Positions 1 to 10,091 of a stretch of DNA of 64,000 nt are shown here, piece by piece. The DNA is from Comamonadaceae bacterium. Its GTDB lineage: Bacteria; Pseudomonadota; Gammaproteobacteria; Burkholderiales; Burkholderiaceae_C. Position numbers and translations under genes: made by a program. The stretch is from positions 1 through 64,000 of the forward strand of contig CANFWI010000004.1 in the NCBI GenBank assembly GCA_947450675.1, given 5' to 3'. The notes beneath the pieces were generated by a model. It searched no databases, was not told the DNA's origin, and was given only the letters and a program-made list of their open reading frames with translations. How positions within the stretch are numbered: the stretch's first letter is position 1; every line of letters begins with the position of its first letter.

Positions 1-41
1 GATTATGAGTCCTCTGCTCTAACCAACTGAGCTAACGCCCC
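1..41 (-). tRNA. tRNA-Met (CAT), 3' end cut by window edge
   Basis: Read on the reverse strand from 41 downward, the sequence gives a 7-base acceptor strand GGGGCGT, a D-arm with GCTC/GAGC stems and an anticodon stem GAGGA followed by the loop CTCATAA, so the anticodon is CAT. The variable loop, T-arm and acceptor 3' strand lie left of the window. The anticodon loop and the G1 start suggest elongator Met rather than initiator. Confidence 0.9.
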
Positions 42-83
42 GAACCGACGACGATTGTAAGCGGCAGTTGTGCGCGCGACGCG

Positions 84-788
84 TTAAGTCCAACTCTCCA
101 ACTGCCAGCGAAAGTGGTCTTCACGGCCAGTCCAGCCGCCTCGTCTGCCTGCGACTCTGAATTCACCGTTTGTTTCTCTTGCCACCCAGCGACCGATCTC
201 AGGGGCGAGCCAAAGAGTTTCGCGCCTGACCGTGTCAAGCCTGCTGATGTCAGGATGGTTCAGCCGGATGATTTTTTCAATCCGGACTGTCTCAAAAGTG
301 CCACTTGGAAGTTGAACCTTTTCCCACCCCGTCACCGTCGTTTTGGCGCTGATCCAATAGCGAAACGAAGACGTTCCGGATTGATAGTGCGTGTCCTTGG
401 TTTGAGTGTTGCCGATAGAGAAGTTGTCCAACCATAAAGGCATTGGCGCTTCGTAGGTTTGCATCAAATCCCAATACGGATCTTGCTTGACTTGACCCCA
501 TACCGGCTGAAACTCATCACCCAAATCCAGATTGTTTTTTGAGCGCCGTCTGATCCGAATGCCGCCCTCCACGCTGACAACTTCTTCCTTGACGGTGTCA
601 AGCAGTTGGCTGTTGTAGAAGTTGAACTTGCTGTAGGTCCAACTTTGCCCCATCGCTGGCTTTCGGACTGAGCCAACCGGACCGCCGCTGGTCAAGCTGG
701 AGCTTGCCAGTGGCGGAAGGTATTCAATCGCGCAACCGGCGGGGAGCGCCAAGAGCGCCAGCAGGGACCTGCGTTTGAAAGTGTCCAT
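84..788 (-). CDS. Hypothetical lipoprotein or exported protein, 234 aa
   Basis: I do not recognise a named family. The N-terminus has a charged KRR, a hydrophobic stretch and LPAGC with Cys19, which looks like a lipoprotein signal although Pro sits where Leu is usual. The rest is soluble, rich in Trp and Tyr with alternating polar and hydrophobic residues that suggest a beta-rich fold. It lies 42 bases downstream of the tRNA-Met 5' end on the same strand and 30 bases after the TPR membrane protein gene, so it may be co-transcribed with the latter. Cell-envelope location is inferred; the function is unknown. Confidence 0.75.
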   Translation of the reverse strand: MDTFKRRSLLALLALPAGCAIEYLPPLASSSLTSGGPVGSVRKPAMGQSWTYSKFNFYNSQLLDTVKEEVVSVEGGIRIRRRSKNNLDLGDEFQPVWGQVKQDPYWDLMQTYEAPMPLWLDNFSIGNTQTKDTHYQSGTSSFRYWISAKTTVTGWEKVQLPSGTFETVRIEKIIRLNHPDISRLDTVRRETLWLAPEIGRWVARETNGEFRVAGRRGGWTGREDHFRWQLESWT

Positions 789-818
789 GCCTCAGGTCTC
801 AACGACCAACATCAATGC

Positions 819-1739
819 TTAGCTGTCCCAGTCGCCACCGCCCACATCCGCGCTGCCGCCGTCATCCCAAGAGCCGTTGTCCGTGACGCCAAAGTTCTGA
901 CCACCCATATTGCTGTTGTTGTCAGCAATCGGTTCGTAGTTGTTGCCATTGTTGTTGGCAAATCGGGACGATGCGTCATGATTGCCCTCGTTGTTGCCCA
1001 TCAGACTTTTGCCAATCGCTTGGGCGGCCATCATGCCCGCCCCTACCGCCAAACCTGTGGCTAAACCACCGGCAATATTGCTACCCAGACCGCTGGCCGG
1101 TGGCTGACCGTATACAGGGGCAGCAGGCGCTCCACCCATGCCAAATGTTTGTGGGCCGCTCAAACCGTTGGCCATCGGTGCTTGGCTACCCATCGGTGCC
1201 TGGTTGGCATAAGCGGGCTGCGCATGGAACTCGACGGCCGCGTCTCTACGCCGAAACATAAAGTAACCGATCAGCAGGACGCCACCGGCCAACAACAGCG
1301 GCATTCCCCAAGAGAAAGTGGATGCAGGAACCGCCTGACTGGCATAGCTGTTGACGTGGCTGGACGATGAATTGCCATTGCTGGATGACTGCTGGACAGG
1401 CCGGGCAGAAATTTTGGCCCGCAAGCTCTGAACTGCTTCAGGCTTGGCAAAAGGCAAGCCGGGTGCCAGCTTTTCAGCGGTAGCGAGCATCTCGCTGGCG
1501 CGGCCGTTCAAGCCTTCGCGGGCAAACAGTTCTGCCTGCACGAAGTGCGCCTTGGCGCTGTTCGGGTGGGCCACCAGAACTTGCTGAATCATGGTTTGCG
1601 CCTGGTCTAGTTTGCCGGACTGAGCCGCCTCGTAGACCTGGTTCAAGGTGGGTTCGGACTGGGCGAAAGCCAAACCAAAACCCAGCATGGCGGCAATGGC
1701 GAGCCATTTGCCTAAGCGTTGAGTAAAAGCACCGATCAT
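819..1739 (-). CDS. Exported TPR protein with one membrane helix and Gly/Asn-rich tail
   Basis: A signal peptide is visible in residues 1-26 (hydrophobic core ending AFAQ). Residues about 31-95 read as one or two TPR-like helical hairpins (AAQSGKLDQAQTMI, then HPNSAKAHFVQAEL). A Ser/Asn-rich linker leads to a single membrane helix around 144-162, followed at once by RRR, so the tail should lie in the cytoplasm. Residues 170-306 are low-complexity Gly, Ala, Pro and Asn with a small hydrophobic Gly/Ala patch (about 215-245), ending in repeated Gly-Asp-Trp. The layout recalls membrane proteins with glycine-rich tails, but I cannot name a family. The function is unknown. Confidence 0.8.
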   Translation of the reverse strand: MIGAFTQRLGKWLAIAAMLGFGLAFAQSEPTLNQVYEAAQSGKLDQAQTMIQQVLVAHPNSAKAHFVQAELFAREGLNGRASEMLATAEKLAPGLPFAKPEAVQSLRAKISARPVQQSSSNGNSSSSHVNSYASQAVPASTFSWGMPLLLAGGVLLIGYFMFRRRDAAVEFHAQPAYANQAPMGSQAPMANGLSGPQTFGMGGAPAAPVYGQPPASGLGSNIAGGLATGLAVGAGMMAAQAIGKSLMGNNEGNHDASSRFANNNGNNYEPIADNNSNMGGQNFGVTDNGSWDDGGSADVGGGDWDS

Positions 1740-1823
1740 GGAATTACCTTTGAAGTGTTAAAGCCGGACCGTTGCAAGATTGAGGCATTCAGAGCCGATG
1801 CAAGGCCTCCCAGAAATCGAATT

Positions 1824-2840
1824 CTATTTGCTGTGGCTCAAAGCCGTGCTGACCAGCTTGGACGTGATATCAACGATTTGAATCATTTTTTCGTACGGCA
1901 TGCGCATCGGGCCGATGACGCCCAGCGTGCCCACAACCTGGCCATCGACCTCATAAGGCGCTGTCACCACAGACAGCTCTTGATAGGGGATGACCTGGCT
2001 CTCTCCGCCAATGTAAATACGCACGCCTTCGGCTCGGCTGGAAACGTCCAGCAGCCGCATCAGCTGGGCTTTTTGCTCGAACAAATCAAACAGCTTGCGC
2101 AGGCTGCTCATGTCGCCTGAAAAGTCGCTGATGGCCAGCAGATTGCGCTCACCCGAGACCACCACTTCTTCGCTGGACTCAATCACTTCTGCGCTGACTT
2201 TGACGGCGGCTTGCATCAGGCTGGCAATTTCGCCACGCAGGGCTTCGACCTCATTTTTCAGTCGCTCGCGGACTTCTTCCATGGCCATGCCGGCGTAATG
2301 CGAATTCAAAAAATTGGCGGCCTCGATCAGCTGACTTTGCGAAAAGTCGGTTTCCGTGAAGATCACGCGGTTTTGCACATCGCCGTCAGGCGAGACGATG
2401 ATCACCAAAACCCGCCGGTCTGAGAGCCGGAGGAATTCAATGTGCCGGAACACAGACGTCCGCTTGGGCGCCATCACCACGCCGACGAATTGCGACAGGT
2501 TTGACAGCATGTGGGCTGCGTTGGTCAGGACTTTTTGCGGCTGGTCGGGCGCTAGCTTGTGGCCGCCCATCAGGCCAGAGCCAAGATGCGACGGTTGCAG
2601 GGTCAGCATGGTGTCGACAAACAGCCGGTACCCCCGAGCTGTGGGCACCCGCCCGGCAGAGGTGTGCGGGCTGATGATCAGGCCCTGCTCCTCCAAGTCG
2701 CTCATGACATTGCGGATGGTGGCGGGCGACAACTCCACCCCCGAGGCCTTGGACAGCGTGCGCGAACCCACCGGCTGGCCGTCGGCAATATAGCGCTCTA
2801 CCAGCGCTTTGAGCAATAACTTCGCACGATCATCAAGCAT
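1824..2840 (-). CDS. hrcA: Heat-inducible transcription repressor HrcA
   Basis: HrcA binds CIRCE operators and represses chaperone genes; GroEL is known to help it fold, so heat titration relieves repression. The 338-residue product starts [13 protein letters not shown] and has the N-terminal winged helix ([45 protein letters not shown]), then the GAF-like and insert domains, with IYIGGES and [13 protein letters not shown] near the C-terminus. The reading frame is open a further 67 codons upstream, but that extension has no family similarity and the ATG at 2840 gives the normal length. It diverges from nadK with 49 bases between starts. A perfect CIRCE lies at 25450, upstream of rpoH, so a target is present in this window. 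Confidence 0.97.
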   Translation of the reverse strand: MLDDRAKLLLKALVERYIADGQPVGSRTLSKASGVELSPATIRNVMSDLEEQGLIISPHTSAGRVPTARGYRLFVDTMLTLQPSHLGSGLMGGHKLAPDQPQKVLTNAAHMLSNLSQFVGVVMAPKRTSVFRHIEFLRLSDRRVLVIIVSPDGDVQNRVIFTETDFSQSQLIEAANFLNSHYAGMAMEEVRERLKNEVEALRGEIASLMQAAVKVSAEVIESSEEVVVSGERNLLAISDFSGDMSSLRKLFDLFEQKAQLMRLLDVSSRAEGVRIYIGGESQVIPYQELSVVTAPYEVDGQVVGTLGVIGPMRMPYEKMIQIVDITSKLVSTALSHSK

Positions 2841-2889
2841 GCTGGCGATTCTACGGAGCCAAGCGGTCTGGTTGTGATGTAATTTAAAA

Positions 2890-3765
2890 ATGAAGTCAAA
2901 ATTTCGCCACGTTGCCCTAATTGGCAAGTACCACGCCCAAGGCTCGCGGTCGGCGCTTGAAGGCATCGCGCAATATCTGGGCGCGCAGGGCTGCGAGGTG
3001 GCGATGGAAGAAGACACCGCCAGCAACGCCGGCATCACCACTTACCCGATCCTCAATGTGGCGCAAATTGGCGCTCAATGCGACTTGGGCTTGGTGGTCG
3101 GCGGCGACGGCACCATGCTCGGGATTGGCCGGCAACTGGCGCAATTTGGCGTGCCCTTGGTCGGCATCAACCAGGGCCGGCTCGGCTTCATCACCGACAT
3201 CGCTTTTGAGGATTACCAAACCACGCTGGCACCCATTCTGCAGGGCCATTACGACGAAGACCCGCGCTGGATGATGCAGGCCAAAGTCGTCCGCGACGGG
3301 CACTGCGTTTTTGACGCCACCGCCATGAACGACGTCGTGGTGAACCGCGGCGCCTCGGCCGGCATGGTCGAGTTACGGGTAGAAGTCGACGGCCGCTTTG
3401 TGGCCAACCAGCGGGCCGACGGTTTGATCATCGCGTCACCCACCGGCTCCACGGCTTACTCTTTGTCGGCCGGTGGCCCTTTGCTGCACCCGTCGATTGG
3501 CGGCTGGATTTTGGTGCCTATTGCACCGCACAATTTGTCGAACCGACCTATCGTCTTGTCAGACCAAGGCGAAGTGGCCGTCGAAATTGTGGCCGGCCGC
3601 GACGCCAGCGCCAACTTTGACATGCAAACCCTGACCAGTCTGCTGCATGGCGACCGCATCATCGTTCGGCGCTCTGAACACCAAGTGCGGTTTTTGCACC
3701 CGGTCGGCTGGAGCTACTTTGACACCTTGCGCAAAAAACTGCACTGGAATGAAGGCCTTGCCTAA
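2890..3765 (+). CDS. nadK: NAD kinase
   Basis: It phosphorylates NAD to NADP with ATP in the cytoplasm. The GGDGT nucleotide motif is at residues 71-75, the conserved Asn-Asp pair at 147-148, and the [15 protein letters not shown] loop at 183-197, in the usual order. The 291-residue length is normal for the family. Divergence from hrcA and the close downstream recN (3 bases after the stop) follow the usual hrcA|nadK-recN arrangement of beta- and gammaproteobacteria. No clear Shine-Dalgarno is seen before the ATG; the bases there are A/T rich. Confidence 0.97.
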   Translation: MKSKFRHVALIGKYHAQGSRSALEGIAQYLGAQGCEVAMEEDTASNAGITTYPILNVAQIGAQCDLGLVVGGDGTMLGIGRQLAQFGVPLVGINQGRLGFITDIAFEDYQTTLAPILQGHYDEDPRWMMQAKVVRDGHCVFDATAMNDVVVNRGASAGMVELRVEVDGRFVANQRADGLIIASPTGSTAYSLSAGGPLLHPSIGGWILVPIAPHNLSNRPIVLSDQGEVAVEIVAGRDASANFDMQTLTSLLHGDRIIVRRSEHQVRFLHPVGWSYFDTLRKKLHWNEGLA

Positions 3766-3768
3766 GCC

Positions 3769-5412
3769 ATGAGCCTGAAACGCATTTACCTACGGGACTT
3801 TGTCATCGTTCGCGAGCTGGAGCTCGAACTCGCCAGCGGCTTCACCGTGCTCACCGGCGAAACCGGCGCCGGCAAATCGATCTTGATTGACGCCCTGCAA
3901 CTTGCTCTGGGCGCCCGCGCAGACGCCGCCGTGGTGCGGGAAGGCGCTGAGCGCTGCGAGATCAGCGTGGCCTTCAACTGCACTGCGCCCCTGCTGGCTT
4001 GGCTTGAAGACAAAGGCCTGCCGATTGAAGACGAGTTGCTGCTGCGGCGCACGGTTGACGTGCAGGGCAAGAGCCGCGCATGGATCAACGGCAGCCCAGC
4101 CACCGCCACACAGCTGAAAGAAATCGCCGACCAGCTGGTCGACATCCATGGCCAACACGCTTGGCAAAGCCTGACCCGGCCTGACTCAGTCCGCGGCTTG
4201 CTAGATGCCTACGCGGGCGTAACGCTGAACAAGCTCAGCCCTTGCTGGCAAGCTTGGCGCGCCGCCCAAAAAACACTCGACGAAGCGCGTAGCGCACAAG
4301 ACAGCCTGCAACGCGAACAAGAACGGCTGGCCTGGCAAATTGGCGAGGTGGACAAATTGGCGCCGGGTGTCGACGAATGGGATGAGCTCAACACGCAGCA
4401 CAGCCGCCTGTCGAACGCGCAGGCTTTACGCGACGCCGTTGAAGTGGCGCTGAATGCCTTGCAAGATGCCGATGACAACGCGACCAGCCAGCTGGGCCGG
4501 GCCATCTCGGCGCTGCAAGCGCAAGCGAACATTGAGCCGCAATTCGCCAGTCCATTAGAAGCTCTTCACAGCGCCTTGGCGCAAGCTGAAGACGCCGTGC
4601 ATTCACTGAATGGCTACGCCCGACATGCCGAACTGGAACCGCAGCGTCTGAACGAGTTGGATGAACGACTCGCCAGTTGGGTAAGCTTGGCACGCCGCTA
4701 CAAACGCCCGCCGGCCGAGTTGCCCGAGTTGCTGGCCAGTTGGCGGCAAGAGCTGAAAAAACTGGACGCCGCCACAGATTTAGCAGCGCTGGAGCGTGCG
4801 CTCAGCAGCGCACAAACAGCGTATTTGGCAGAGGCTAAAACCATCACCGCAGCGCGCACCAAAGCGGCACCTGCCTTGGGCAAAGCCATCACCGCCGCCA
4901 TGCAAGGTTTAGGCATGCAAGGCGGCCAGTTTGAAGTCAGGCTCGGCACGCTGGAACAAGCCGCTGCGCACGGTCTGGAACAAGCCGAATTTTTAGTCGC
5001 AGGCCACAGCGGCAGCACGCCTAGACCAGTTGGCAAAGTGGCTTCTGGCGGCGAGTTGTCGCGCATCGCGCTGGCCATTGCAGTGACGACCAGCCAACTC
5101 GGTCAGGCCGAAACGCTGATTTTTGACGAGGTGGATTCAGGCGTCGGTGGCGCGGTGGCAGAAACGGTGGGCCGGCTGATGAAGCAACTCGGCCAAGACC
5201 GCCAGGTGATGGCCGTCACCCACCTGCCGCAAGTCGCTGCCTGTGCTGACCAGCACTTGGTCGTCGCCAAACGCAGCGACAAGGCGGGCACCGCGAGCAC
5301 CGTGAGCGCCGTCGACAGCGACCAGCGGGTCGCCGAAATCGCGCGCATGTTGGGCGGCGAAAAACTCTCTGGAACCACGCTGGCCCACGCCAAAGAAATG
5401 CTCGGCCAATGA
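3769..5412 (+). CDS. recN: DNA repair protein RecN
   Basis: RecN is an SMC-like ATPase that acts in double-strand break repair. The Walker A motif GETGAGKS is at residues 30-37, the long central region has the heptad-like Gln/Ala/Leu-rich character of a coiled coil (about 170-370), the signature [11 protein letters not shown] lies near 425 and Walker B FDE is at 452-454, followed by DSGVGG. The total of 547 residues matches the family. It starts 3 bases after nadK and its stop overlaps the rapZ start (ATGA), so nadK-recN-rapZ probably form one transcript. Confidence 0.97.
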   Translation: MSLKRIYLRDFVIVRELELELASGFTVLTGETGAGKSILIDALQLALGARADAAVVREGAERCEISVAFNCTAPLLAWLEDKGLPIEDELLLRRTVDVQGKSRAWINGSPATATQLKEIADQLVDIHGQHAWQSLTRPDSVRGLLDAYAGVTLNKLSPCWQAWRAAQKTLDEARSAQDSLQREQERLAWQIGEVDKLAPGVDEWDELNTQHSRLSNAQALRDAVEVALNALQDADDNATSQLGRAISALQAQANIEPQFASPLEALHSALAQAEDAVHSLNGYARHAELEPQRLNELDERLASWVSLARRYKRPPAELPELLASWRQELKKLDAATDLAALERALSSAQTAYLAEAKTITAARTKAAPALGKAITAAMQGLGMQGGQFEVRLGTLEQAAAHGLEQAEFLVAGHSGSTPRPVGKVASGGELSRIALAIAVTTSQLGQAETLIFDEVDSGVGGAVAETVGRLMKQLGQDRQVMAVTHLPQVAACADQHLVVAKRSDKAGTASTVSAVDSDQRVAEIARMLGGEKLSGTTLAHAKEMLGQ

Positions 5413-6299
5413 ACACCGCCACAAGCAACTCACCAGCCATGGAAATGGTGCTGATCACCGGCATGTCCGGCTCTGGCAAATCGGTCGCCCTGAACGCCCT
5501 CGAAGACGCCGGCTACTACTGCGTCGACAACCTGCCACCCGAGTTGCTGAACAGCTTTGTCGAGCTTGAGCTGGCGCATGGCGCGAGCCGCGTGGCGATC
5601 GCCATGGACGTTCGCAGCGCCGCCTCGCTGCCGCAAGTACCGCAACAATTGCGAGCACTTCGCGAACAAGGGATTGCCGTCAAATCTATTTTTCTGGATG
5701 CCAGCACCGATACCTTGGTGCGCCGGTTTTCAGAGACGCGGCGCATGCACCCGCTGTCGCGCGTCGGTGTTGCAGACCAGCACCGTGCGTTGGTCGAGGC
5801 GATTGAACTCGAACGCGAATTACTCGGTGACATGCGTGAGCAAGCGCTGGTGCTTGACACCAGCATCATCCGTTCGTCGCAGTTGCAGGCTTATGTCAAG
5901 ACGCTGATTTCTGCACCGGCTGATCGCCTCACCTTGGTGTTTGAATCCTTCGCTTTCAAACGCGGCGTGCCACTGGACGCTGACTTTGTGTTTGACGTTC
6001 GAATGCTGCCGAATCCGCATTACGAAAGCGAGTTGCGCGACCTCACCGGCCGCGACAAGCCGGTGGCTGACTACCTGTTGTTGCACGCTGAGGTGGCTGA
6101 GATGTTCAGCAGCATTGAACAGTTCATTCAGCGCTGGCTGCAGGCGCTGGTGCGCGACCACCGGAGCTACGTCACAGTAGCGATTGGCTGCACCGGCGGC
6201 CAACACCGGTCGGTGTACTTGGTGGAAGCGCTGACGCTGGCCTTCAGCCAGCAATGGCAAACACTCAAGCGGCACCGCGAACTAGACGCCTTGCGTTAA
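5409..6299 (+). CDS. rapZ: RNase adapter protein RapZ (YvcJ/YhbJ family)
   Basis: In enterobacteria RapZ delivers the GlmZ small RNA to RNase E and so tunes glucosamine-6-phosphate synthase; in most betaproteobacteria the RNA partner is unknown. The Walker A loop GMSGSGKS is at residues 18-25, followed by the family-typical [16 protein letters not shown]. The C-terminal RNA-binding domain shows the conserved [16 protein letters not shown] near 256-271. At 296 residues it is of normal length; Met11 or Met13 are possible later starts, but the overlap with the recN stop favours the one given. Confidence 0.95.
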   Translation: MNTATSNSPAMEMVLITGMSGSGKSVALNALEDAGYYCVDNLPPELLNSFVELELAHGASRVAIAMDVRSAASLPQVPQQLRALREQGIAVKSIFLDASTDTLVRRFSETRRMHPLSRVGVADQHRALVEAIELERELLGDMREQALVLDTSIIRSSQLQAYVKTLISAPADRLTLVFESFAFKRGVPLDADFVFDVRMLPNPHYESELRDLTGRDKPVADYLLLHAEVAEMFSSIEQFIQRWLQALVRDHRSYVTVAIGCTGGQHRSVYLVEALTLAFSQQWQTLKRHRELDALR

Positions 6300-6325
6300 T
6301 TCTTTAAAGTCAAAGCGCCGTCGGT

Positions 6326-7426
6326 TCAGGTGCCGGCGTCAAGCAGTTTGCGTACTGGCGCAGGCAGCCCAAGCGCCTGCCAAGCCGTTGGCCCAAACCA
6401 AGCACCGCCGCGCTCTTGTGCGGTCAGTTCATCGGCCAGTGTCTGGCGGGCCGTCAATTGGCTGACGAAGGGTTTCAGGTGCAAATCCTTGTGCGTCAAC
6501 ACGTGCACAAAGGGCGTTTGAGGCGCCAGCTTGGCGCGTGCCGCCGCGGGCACGGCATCACTCAAAGCCGCTTCACTGTCAAACACCGGCAAGCAGTACA
6601 GGCCGCCCCAAATGCCGCGCGCCGGACGCCGCTCTAACCACACCGAACCATCAGTACGCTGCGCCCACAGCAACCACAGCGCGTGCGATGAGCGTTTGAG
6701 TTTGCGCGTCTTGACCGGATAAGTTTCAGGCCGACCTTCGCGGTGCGCAGCGCACACATTTTGTACCGGGCAAATCAGGCATTGCGGCTGGCGTGTAGAG
6801 CAAATCGACGCGCCCAAGTCCATCACGCCTTGGGTGTACGCTGGCATGAGTTCGGCCGGCGGCAGCAGCTGACCCGCCAAGTCCCACAACGTGCGCTCGG
6901 CAGACGCTTGGGCCAGATCAGCCGAATACGCCAACACGCGCGTCAGCACGCGTTTGACATTGCCGTCCAAAATAGCCACGCGTTCGCTGAAGCAAAACGA
7001 GGCAACAGCCGCCGCAGTCGAGCGACCAATGCCGGGCAAGGTTTGCAGTGTCAACGCTGACGCTGGAAAAACGCTGCCGTGCTCGCTGACCACTTGCTGA
7101 GCGCAACTGTGCAAATTGCGGGCGCGGCTGTAATAACCCAGACCGCTCCAAAAGCCCAACACCTCATCGAGCTCAGCCGCAGCCAAGGATGTCACGTCGG
7201 GAAAGCGCTGCAAAAAACGCTCGTAATAGTCCAAGACTGTGCTCACCTGCGTTTGCTGCAGCATGATTTCAGACAACCAGACGCGGTACGGATCGCGCGT
7301 GTTTTGCCACGGCAGGCTGCTGCGGCCGTGCTGCTTTTGCCAAGCCACCAAATCGGTGGCGAAGTGCAGCGGTAAAGCACGAACAGGTGGTACAGCCGAT
7401 GGTTCGGCGGAAAGAATTTTGGTCAT
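6326..7426 (-). CDS. mutY: A/G-specific adenine glycosylase MutY
   Basis: MutY removes adenine mispaired with 8-oxoguanine. In the 366-residue product the catalytic Glu53 sits in VWLSEIMLQQTQV, the helix-hairpin-helix is LPGIGRSTAAAVASF near 130-144, Asp154 follows in AILDGNVKRVLTR, and the 4Fe-4S loop has Cys209, Cys216, Cys219 and Cys225. The C-terminal third is the NUDIX-like domain that recognises 8-oxoguanine. The ATG at 7426 is used; a TTG two codons upstream is less likely. It follows mutM by 26 bases on the same strand, so two GO-system repair genes are probably co-transcribed. Confidence 0.96.
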   Translation of the reverse strand: MTKILSAEPSAVPPVRALPLHFATDLVAWQKQHGRSSLPWQNTRDPYRVWLSEIMLQQTQVSTVLDYYERFLQRFPDVTSLAAAELDEVLGFWSGLGYYSRARNLHSCAQQVVSEHGSVFPASALTLQTLPGIGRSTAAAVASFCFSERVAILDGNVKRVLTRVLAYSADLAQASAERTLWDLAGQLLPPAELMPAYTQGVMDLGASICSTRQPQCLICPVQNVCAAHREGRPETYPVKTRKLKRSSHALWLLWAQRTDGSVWLERRPARGIWGGLYCLPVFDSEAALSDAVPAAARAKLAPQTPFVHVLTHKDLHLKPFVSQLTARQTLADELTAQERGGAWFGPTAWQALGLPAPVRKLLDAGT

Positions 7427-7452
7427 GCGCAAAGAAGCAAAGGGTTCAGAGT

Positions 7453-8268
7453 TCAGGGTTTTTGGCAGTTGGCGCAGTAAAAGGTGGAGCGCTGCCCCTG
7501 CACGATACGGCGGATCGGCGCTTCACAGCGCCGACAAGGCAGGCCGGCGCGGTCGTACACCATCGCATCCAACTGAAAGTGCCCTTGTTCACCGTGCGCG
7601 TTTGAAAAGTCGCGCAGCGTGCTGCCGCCTTTGGCGACGGCTTGTGCCAGCACTTGCGTGATAGCCGCGTGCAGCAGCGCGGCGCGCGGTTTGCTTATCT
7701 TTGCTGCACTGACAGTTGGCCGAATGCCAGCCAAAAACAAAGTTTCGGACGCATAAATATTACCGACGCCCACGACGATTTCGCCACCCAACAGCACTTG
7801 TTTGATAGCCGTTTGGCGAGCTTTAAGCGCGACATGAAACGCGCTGAACTCAAATGCGTCGCCGAGTGGCTCGACGCCCAAATGCCCCAGCAACTTTTGC
7901 GCGATCGGGTCTGACTCGCTGGGCGCATACACCACCGCGCCAAAGCGGCGCGGGTCATTCAGACGCAAGGTGCCCAGCGTGGTTTGCATCTCAAAATGAT
8001 CATGCTTGCCGAGCGCCGGCAAATGCTCTGCAAACACCACACTGCCCGACATCCCCAGATGTACCAGCAGCAAGCCATGGCTGAGGTCAAGCAGCAAGTA
8101 TTTACCGCGCCTTCGCACCTGCAACACTTGTCGCCCCAACAAACTCTCTGGCGCACAACCGAGCACCCAGCGCAGGGGCTTGCCCATCGTCACAGAGGCG
8201 ATGGTTGCCCCAGCAATGCGATCGGCAAAGCTCAGGCGGGTGACTTCAACTTCGGGGAGTTCTGGCAT
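7453..8268 (-). CDS. mutM: Formamidopyrimidine-DNA glycosylase MutM (Fpg)
   Basis: MutM excises 8-oxoguanine and formamidopyrimidines and cleaves the strand. The start at 8268 is fixed by chemistry: the mature enzyme needs Pro2 as nucleophile followed by Glu3, and the product begins MPELPEVEV. The C-terminal zinc finger has Cys245, Cys248, Cys265 and Cys268. The 271-residue length is normal. It diverges from the TPR gene with 22 bases between start codons and lies upstream of mutY on the same strand. Confidence 0.97.
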   Translation of the reverse strand: MPELPEVEVTRLSFADRIAGATIASVTMGKPLRWVLGCAPESLLGRQVLQVRRRGKYLLLDLSHGLLLVHLGMSGSVVFAEHLPALGKHDHFEMQTTLGTLRLNDPRRFGAVVYAPSESDPIAQKLLGHLGVEPLGDAFEFSAFHVALKARQTAIKQVLLGGEIVVGVGNIYASETLFLAGIRPTVSAAKISKPRAALLHAAITQVLAQAVAKGGSTLRDFSNAHGEQGHFQLDAMVYDRAGLPCRRCEAPIRRIVQGQRSTFYCANCQKP

Positions 8269-8290
8269 GGTCATCAATTATCATGGCTTG

Positions 8291-10087
8291 ATGACGAAAC
8301 AACTTCTTTGCACCTTGGCTGGTTTGTGGCTGACGCTTGCGCCGGTGGCTGGACAAACCGCTCCTGCCGTGCCGACTTCAGTGAAAAGCACCGCCACCAG
8401 CCCCGCAGCGACGTTGCAAGAGCATCAAGCCAATGCAAACGAGAACCCGACTTCGGCGCTGAATGCTCAACTCTTTTATCAACTGCTGATTGGCGAAATC
8501 AGTGCGAATGCTGGCGAGCCAGCACCGGCTGTTTCACTGATTCTCGACGCAGCCGAAAAAACCAAAGATTCACAGCTTTATCAGCGGGCCACTGAGTTAG
8601 CGCTTCAATCACGGTCTGGCGAGGCCGCCTTGCAAGCTGCGCGCGCCTGGAAAAAAGCGCATCCCACATCCATTGAAGCGAGCCGCTACACGCTGCAAAT
8701 TTTGCTGGCACTGAACCGCGTGACCGATTCAGCCGAAGCCCTTAAATCCCTGATCGAGTTGACGCCCGTCGTGGAACGGCCTCAAACCCTCGCCGCAGTG
8801 CCGCGACTGTATGCCCGCGCTGGCGACAAAAAACTCGCTGCGACATTGGTGGAACAAACTTTAGCGCCGTACTTTACCCAGCCCGGCACCGCGGCGCCAG
8901 CGTGGGCAATGGCCGGGCGACTTCGGCTCGCGGCCGGGGACTTGGCCGGCGCTATGGAAGCGGCACGTCGCGGTCATGCCGCTGACGCCCAGGCGGAAGG
9001 CCCGATCATCGTCGCACTCGACTTGATCGACCCCAAGCGCCCGCAAGCCGAAGCCTTGGTTCAGCAATACTTCGCAACGGCAACCCCTCCTGCGCCCGAA
9101 CTGCGCATGGCTTATGTGCGCAGTTTGCTGGGCACAGAGCGCTATGCCAACGCCTTGGCTCAGCTCAAAATTTTGCTCCAAGAAAAACCTGACTTTGCGC
9201 AGGGTTGGCTGGTCTTAGGCTCACTGCAGCTGCAACTGAATCAAGCCGCTACGGCCGAAAATTCCCTGAAACGCTACATTGATCTGGCTGAGCAACAAAC
9301 CCCAGGTGACGAGAGCTCACGCGGCTTGACGCAGGCCTTTTTCACGCTGGCGCAGATCGCTGAAAAACGCAAAGACCTGGCCGGCGCTGATGCTTGGCTG
9401 AAGCGGATTGAAAACCCGGAAATGCTCATGCAAGCGCAAATGCGCAGGGCCAGCCTGATGGGTCAGCAAGGGAAATTGCAAGACGGTCTTCAGCTCATCC
9501 GCGACATGCCAGAGCTCAAAGAAGGCGATCAGCGCAGCAAATTACTGGCAGAGGTCGCACTGCTCAAAGAGTTCAAACAATACCTGCCGGCCTACGAGCT
9601 CATCGATCAAGCCATCACCCAGTCCCCAAACGACATCGAGCTCATCTATGAGCAGGCCATGACGGCAGAAAAGCTCGACCGGCTTGACACGATGGAGCAA
9701 CTGCTGCGCCGCGTGATCAGCCTCAAACCGGACTATCACGCAGCCTACAACGCCCTTGGCTACTCACTTGCAGATCGCAATGTGCGCTTAACCGAAGCCA
9801 AAGAGCTGATTCAAAAAGCTGTTGCATTCGCGCCCAACGACCCCTTCATCCAAGACAGCCTCGGCTGGGTTGAATTTCGATTAGGCCAGCAGGCTGAAGC
9901 CTTGCGCCTGCTTGATGCCGCTTTCAAGGCCAAGCCAGACGCAGAAATTGCGGCTCACTTGGGTGAAGTGCTTTGGAGCATGGGCCAGCGCGAGGCTGCG
10001 CACGTGATCTGGAAAGAAGGTCAGCAGCTGAATATGGAAAACGAAACGCTGCGGGAAACACTGAAGCGCCTGCACATCAAGCTCTGA
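8291..10087 (+). CDS. Exported tetratricopeptide-repeat protein
   Basis: The 598-residue product has a signal peptide (MTKQLLCTLAGLW to about residue 25, ending AGQTAPA). The rest is almost all helical TPR repeats, including GEAALQAARAWKKAHPTSIEA, a run around 385-420 with GWLVLGSLQLQLNQAATAE, and C-terminal repeats YHAAYNALGYSLADRN and DPFIQDSLGWVEFRLGQQA. Such proteins scaffold envelope or secretion complexes. It lies 4 bases upstream of lolB, and a TPR gene beside lolB-ispE is common in Burkholderiales, so an outer-membrane role is plausible. The open frame continues back into mutM, but the ATG at 8291 gives the signal peptide. The partner is unknown. Confidence 0.88.
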   Translation: MTKQLLCTLAGLWLTLAPVAGQTAPAVPTSVKSTATSPAATLQEHQANANENPTSALNAQLFYQLLIGEISANAGEPAPAVSLILDAAEKTKDSQLYQRATELALQSRSGEAALQAARAWKKAHPTSIEASRYTLQILLALNRVTDSAEALKSLIELTPVVERPQTLAAVPRLYARAGDKKLAATLVEQTLAPYFTQPGTAAPAWAMAGRLRLAAGDLAGAMEAARRGHAADAQAEGPIIVALDLIDPKRPQAEALVQQYFATATPPAPELRMAYVRSLLGTERYANALAQLKILLQEKPDFAQGWLVLGSLQLQLNQAATAENSLKRYIDLAEQQTPGDESSRGLTQAFFTLAQIAEKRKDLAGADAWLKRIENPEMLMQAQMRRASLMGQQGKLQDGLQLIRDMPELKEGDQRSKLLAEVALLKEFKQYLPAYELIDQAITQSPNDIELIYEQAMTAEKLDRLDTMEQLLRRVISLKPDYHAAYNALGYSLADRNVRLTEAKELIQKAVAFAPNDPFIQDSLGWVEFRLGQQAEALRLLDAAFKAKPDAEIAAHLGEVLWSMGQREAAHVIWKEGQQLNMENETLRETLKRLHIKL

Positions 10088-10091
10088 TCCC

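Noticed and set aside
2841..3041. 67-codon upstream extension of hrcA
   Set aside because: It overlaps the nadK start and has no family similarity; the ATG at 2840 gives normal HrcA length.
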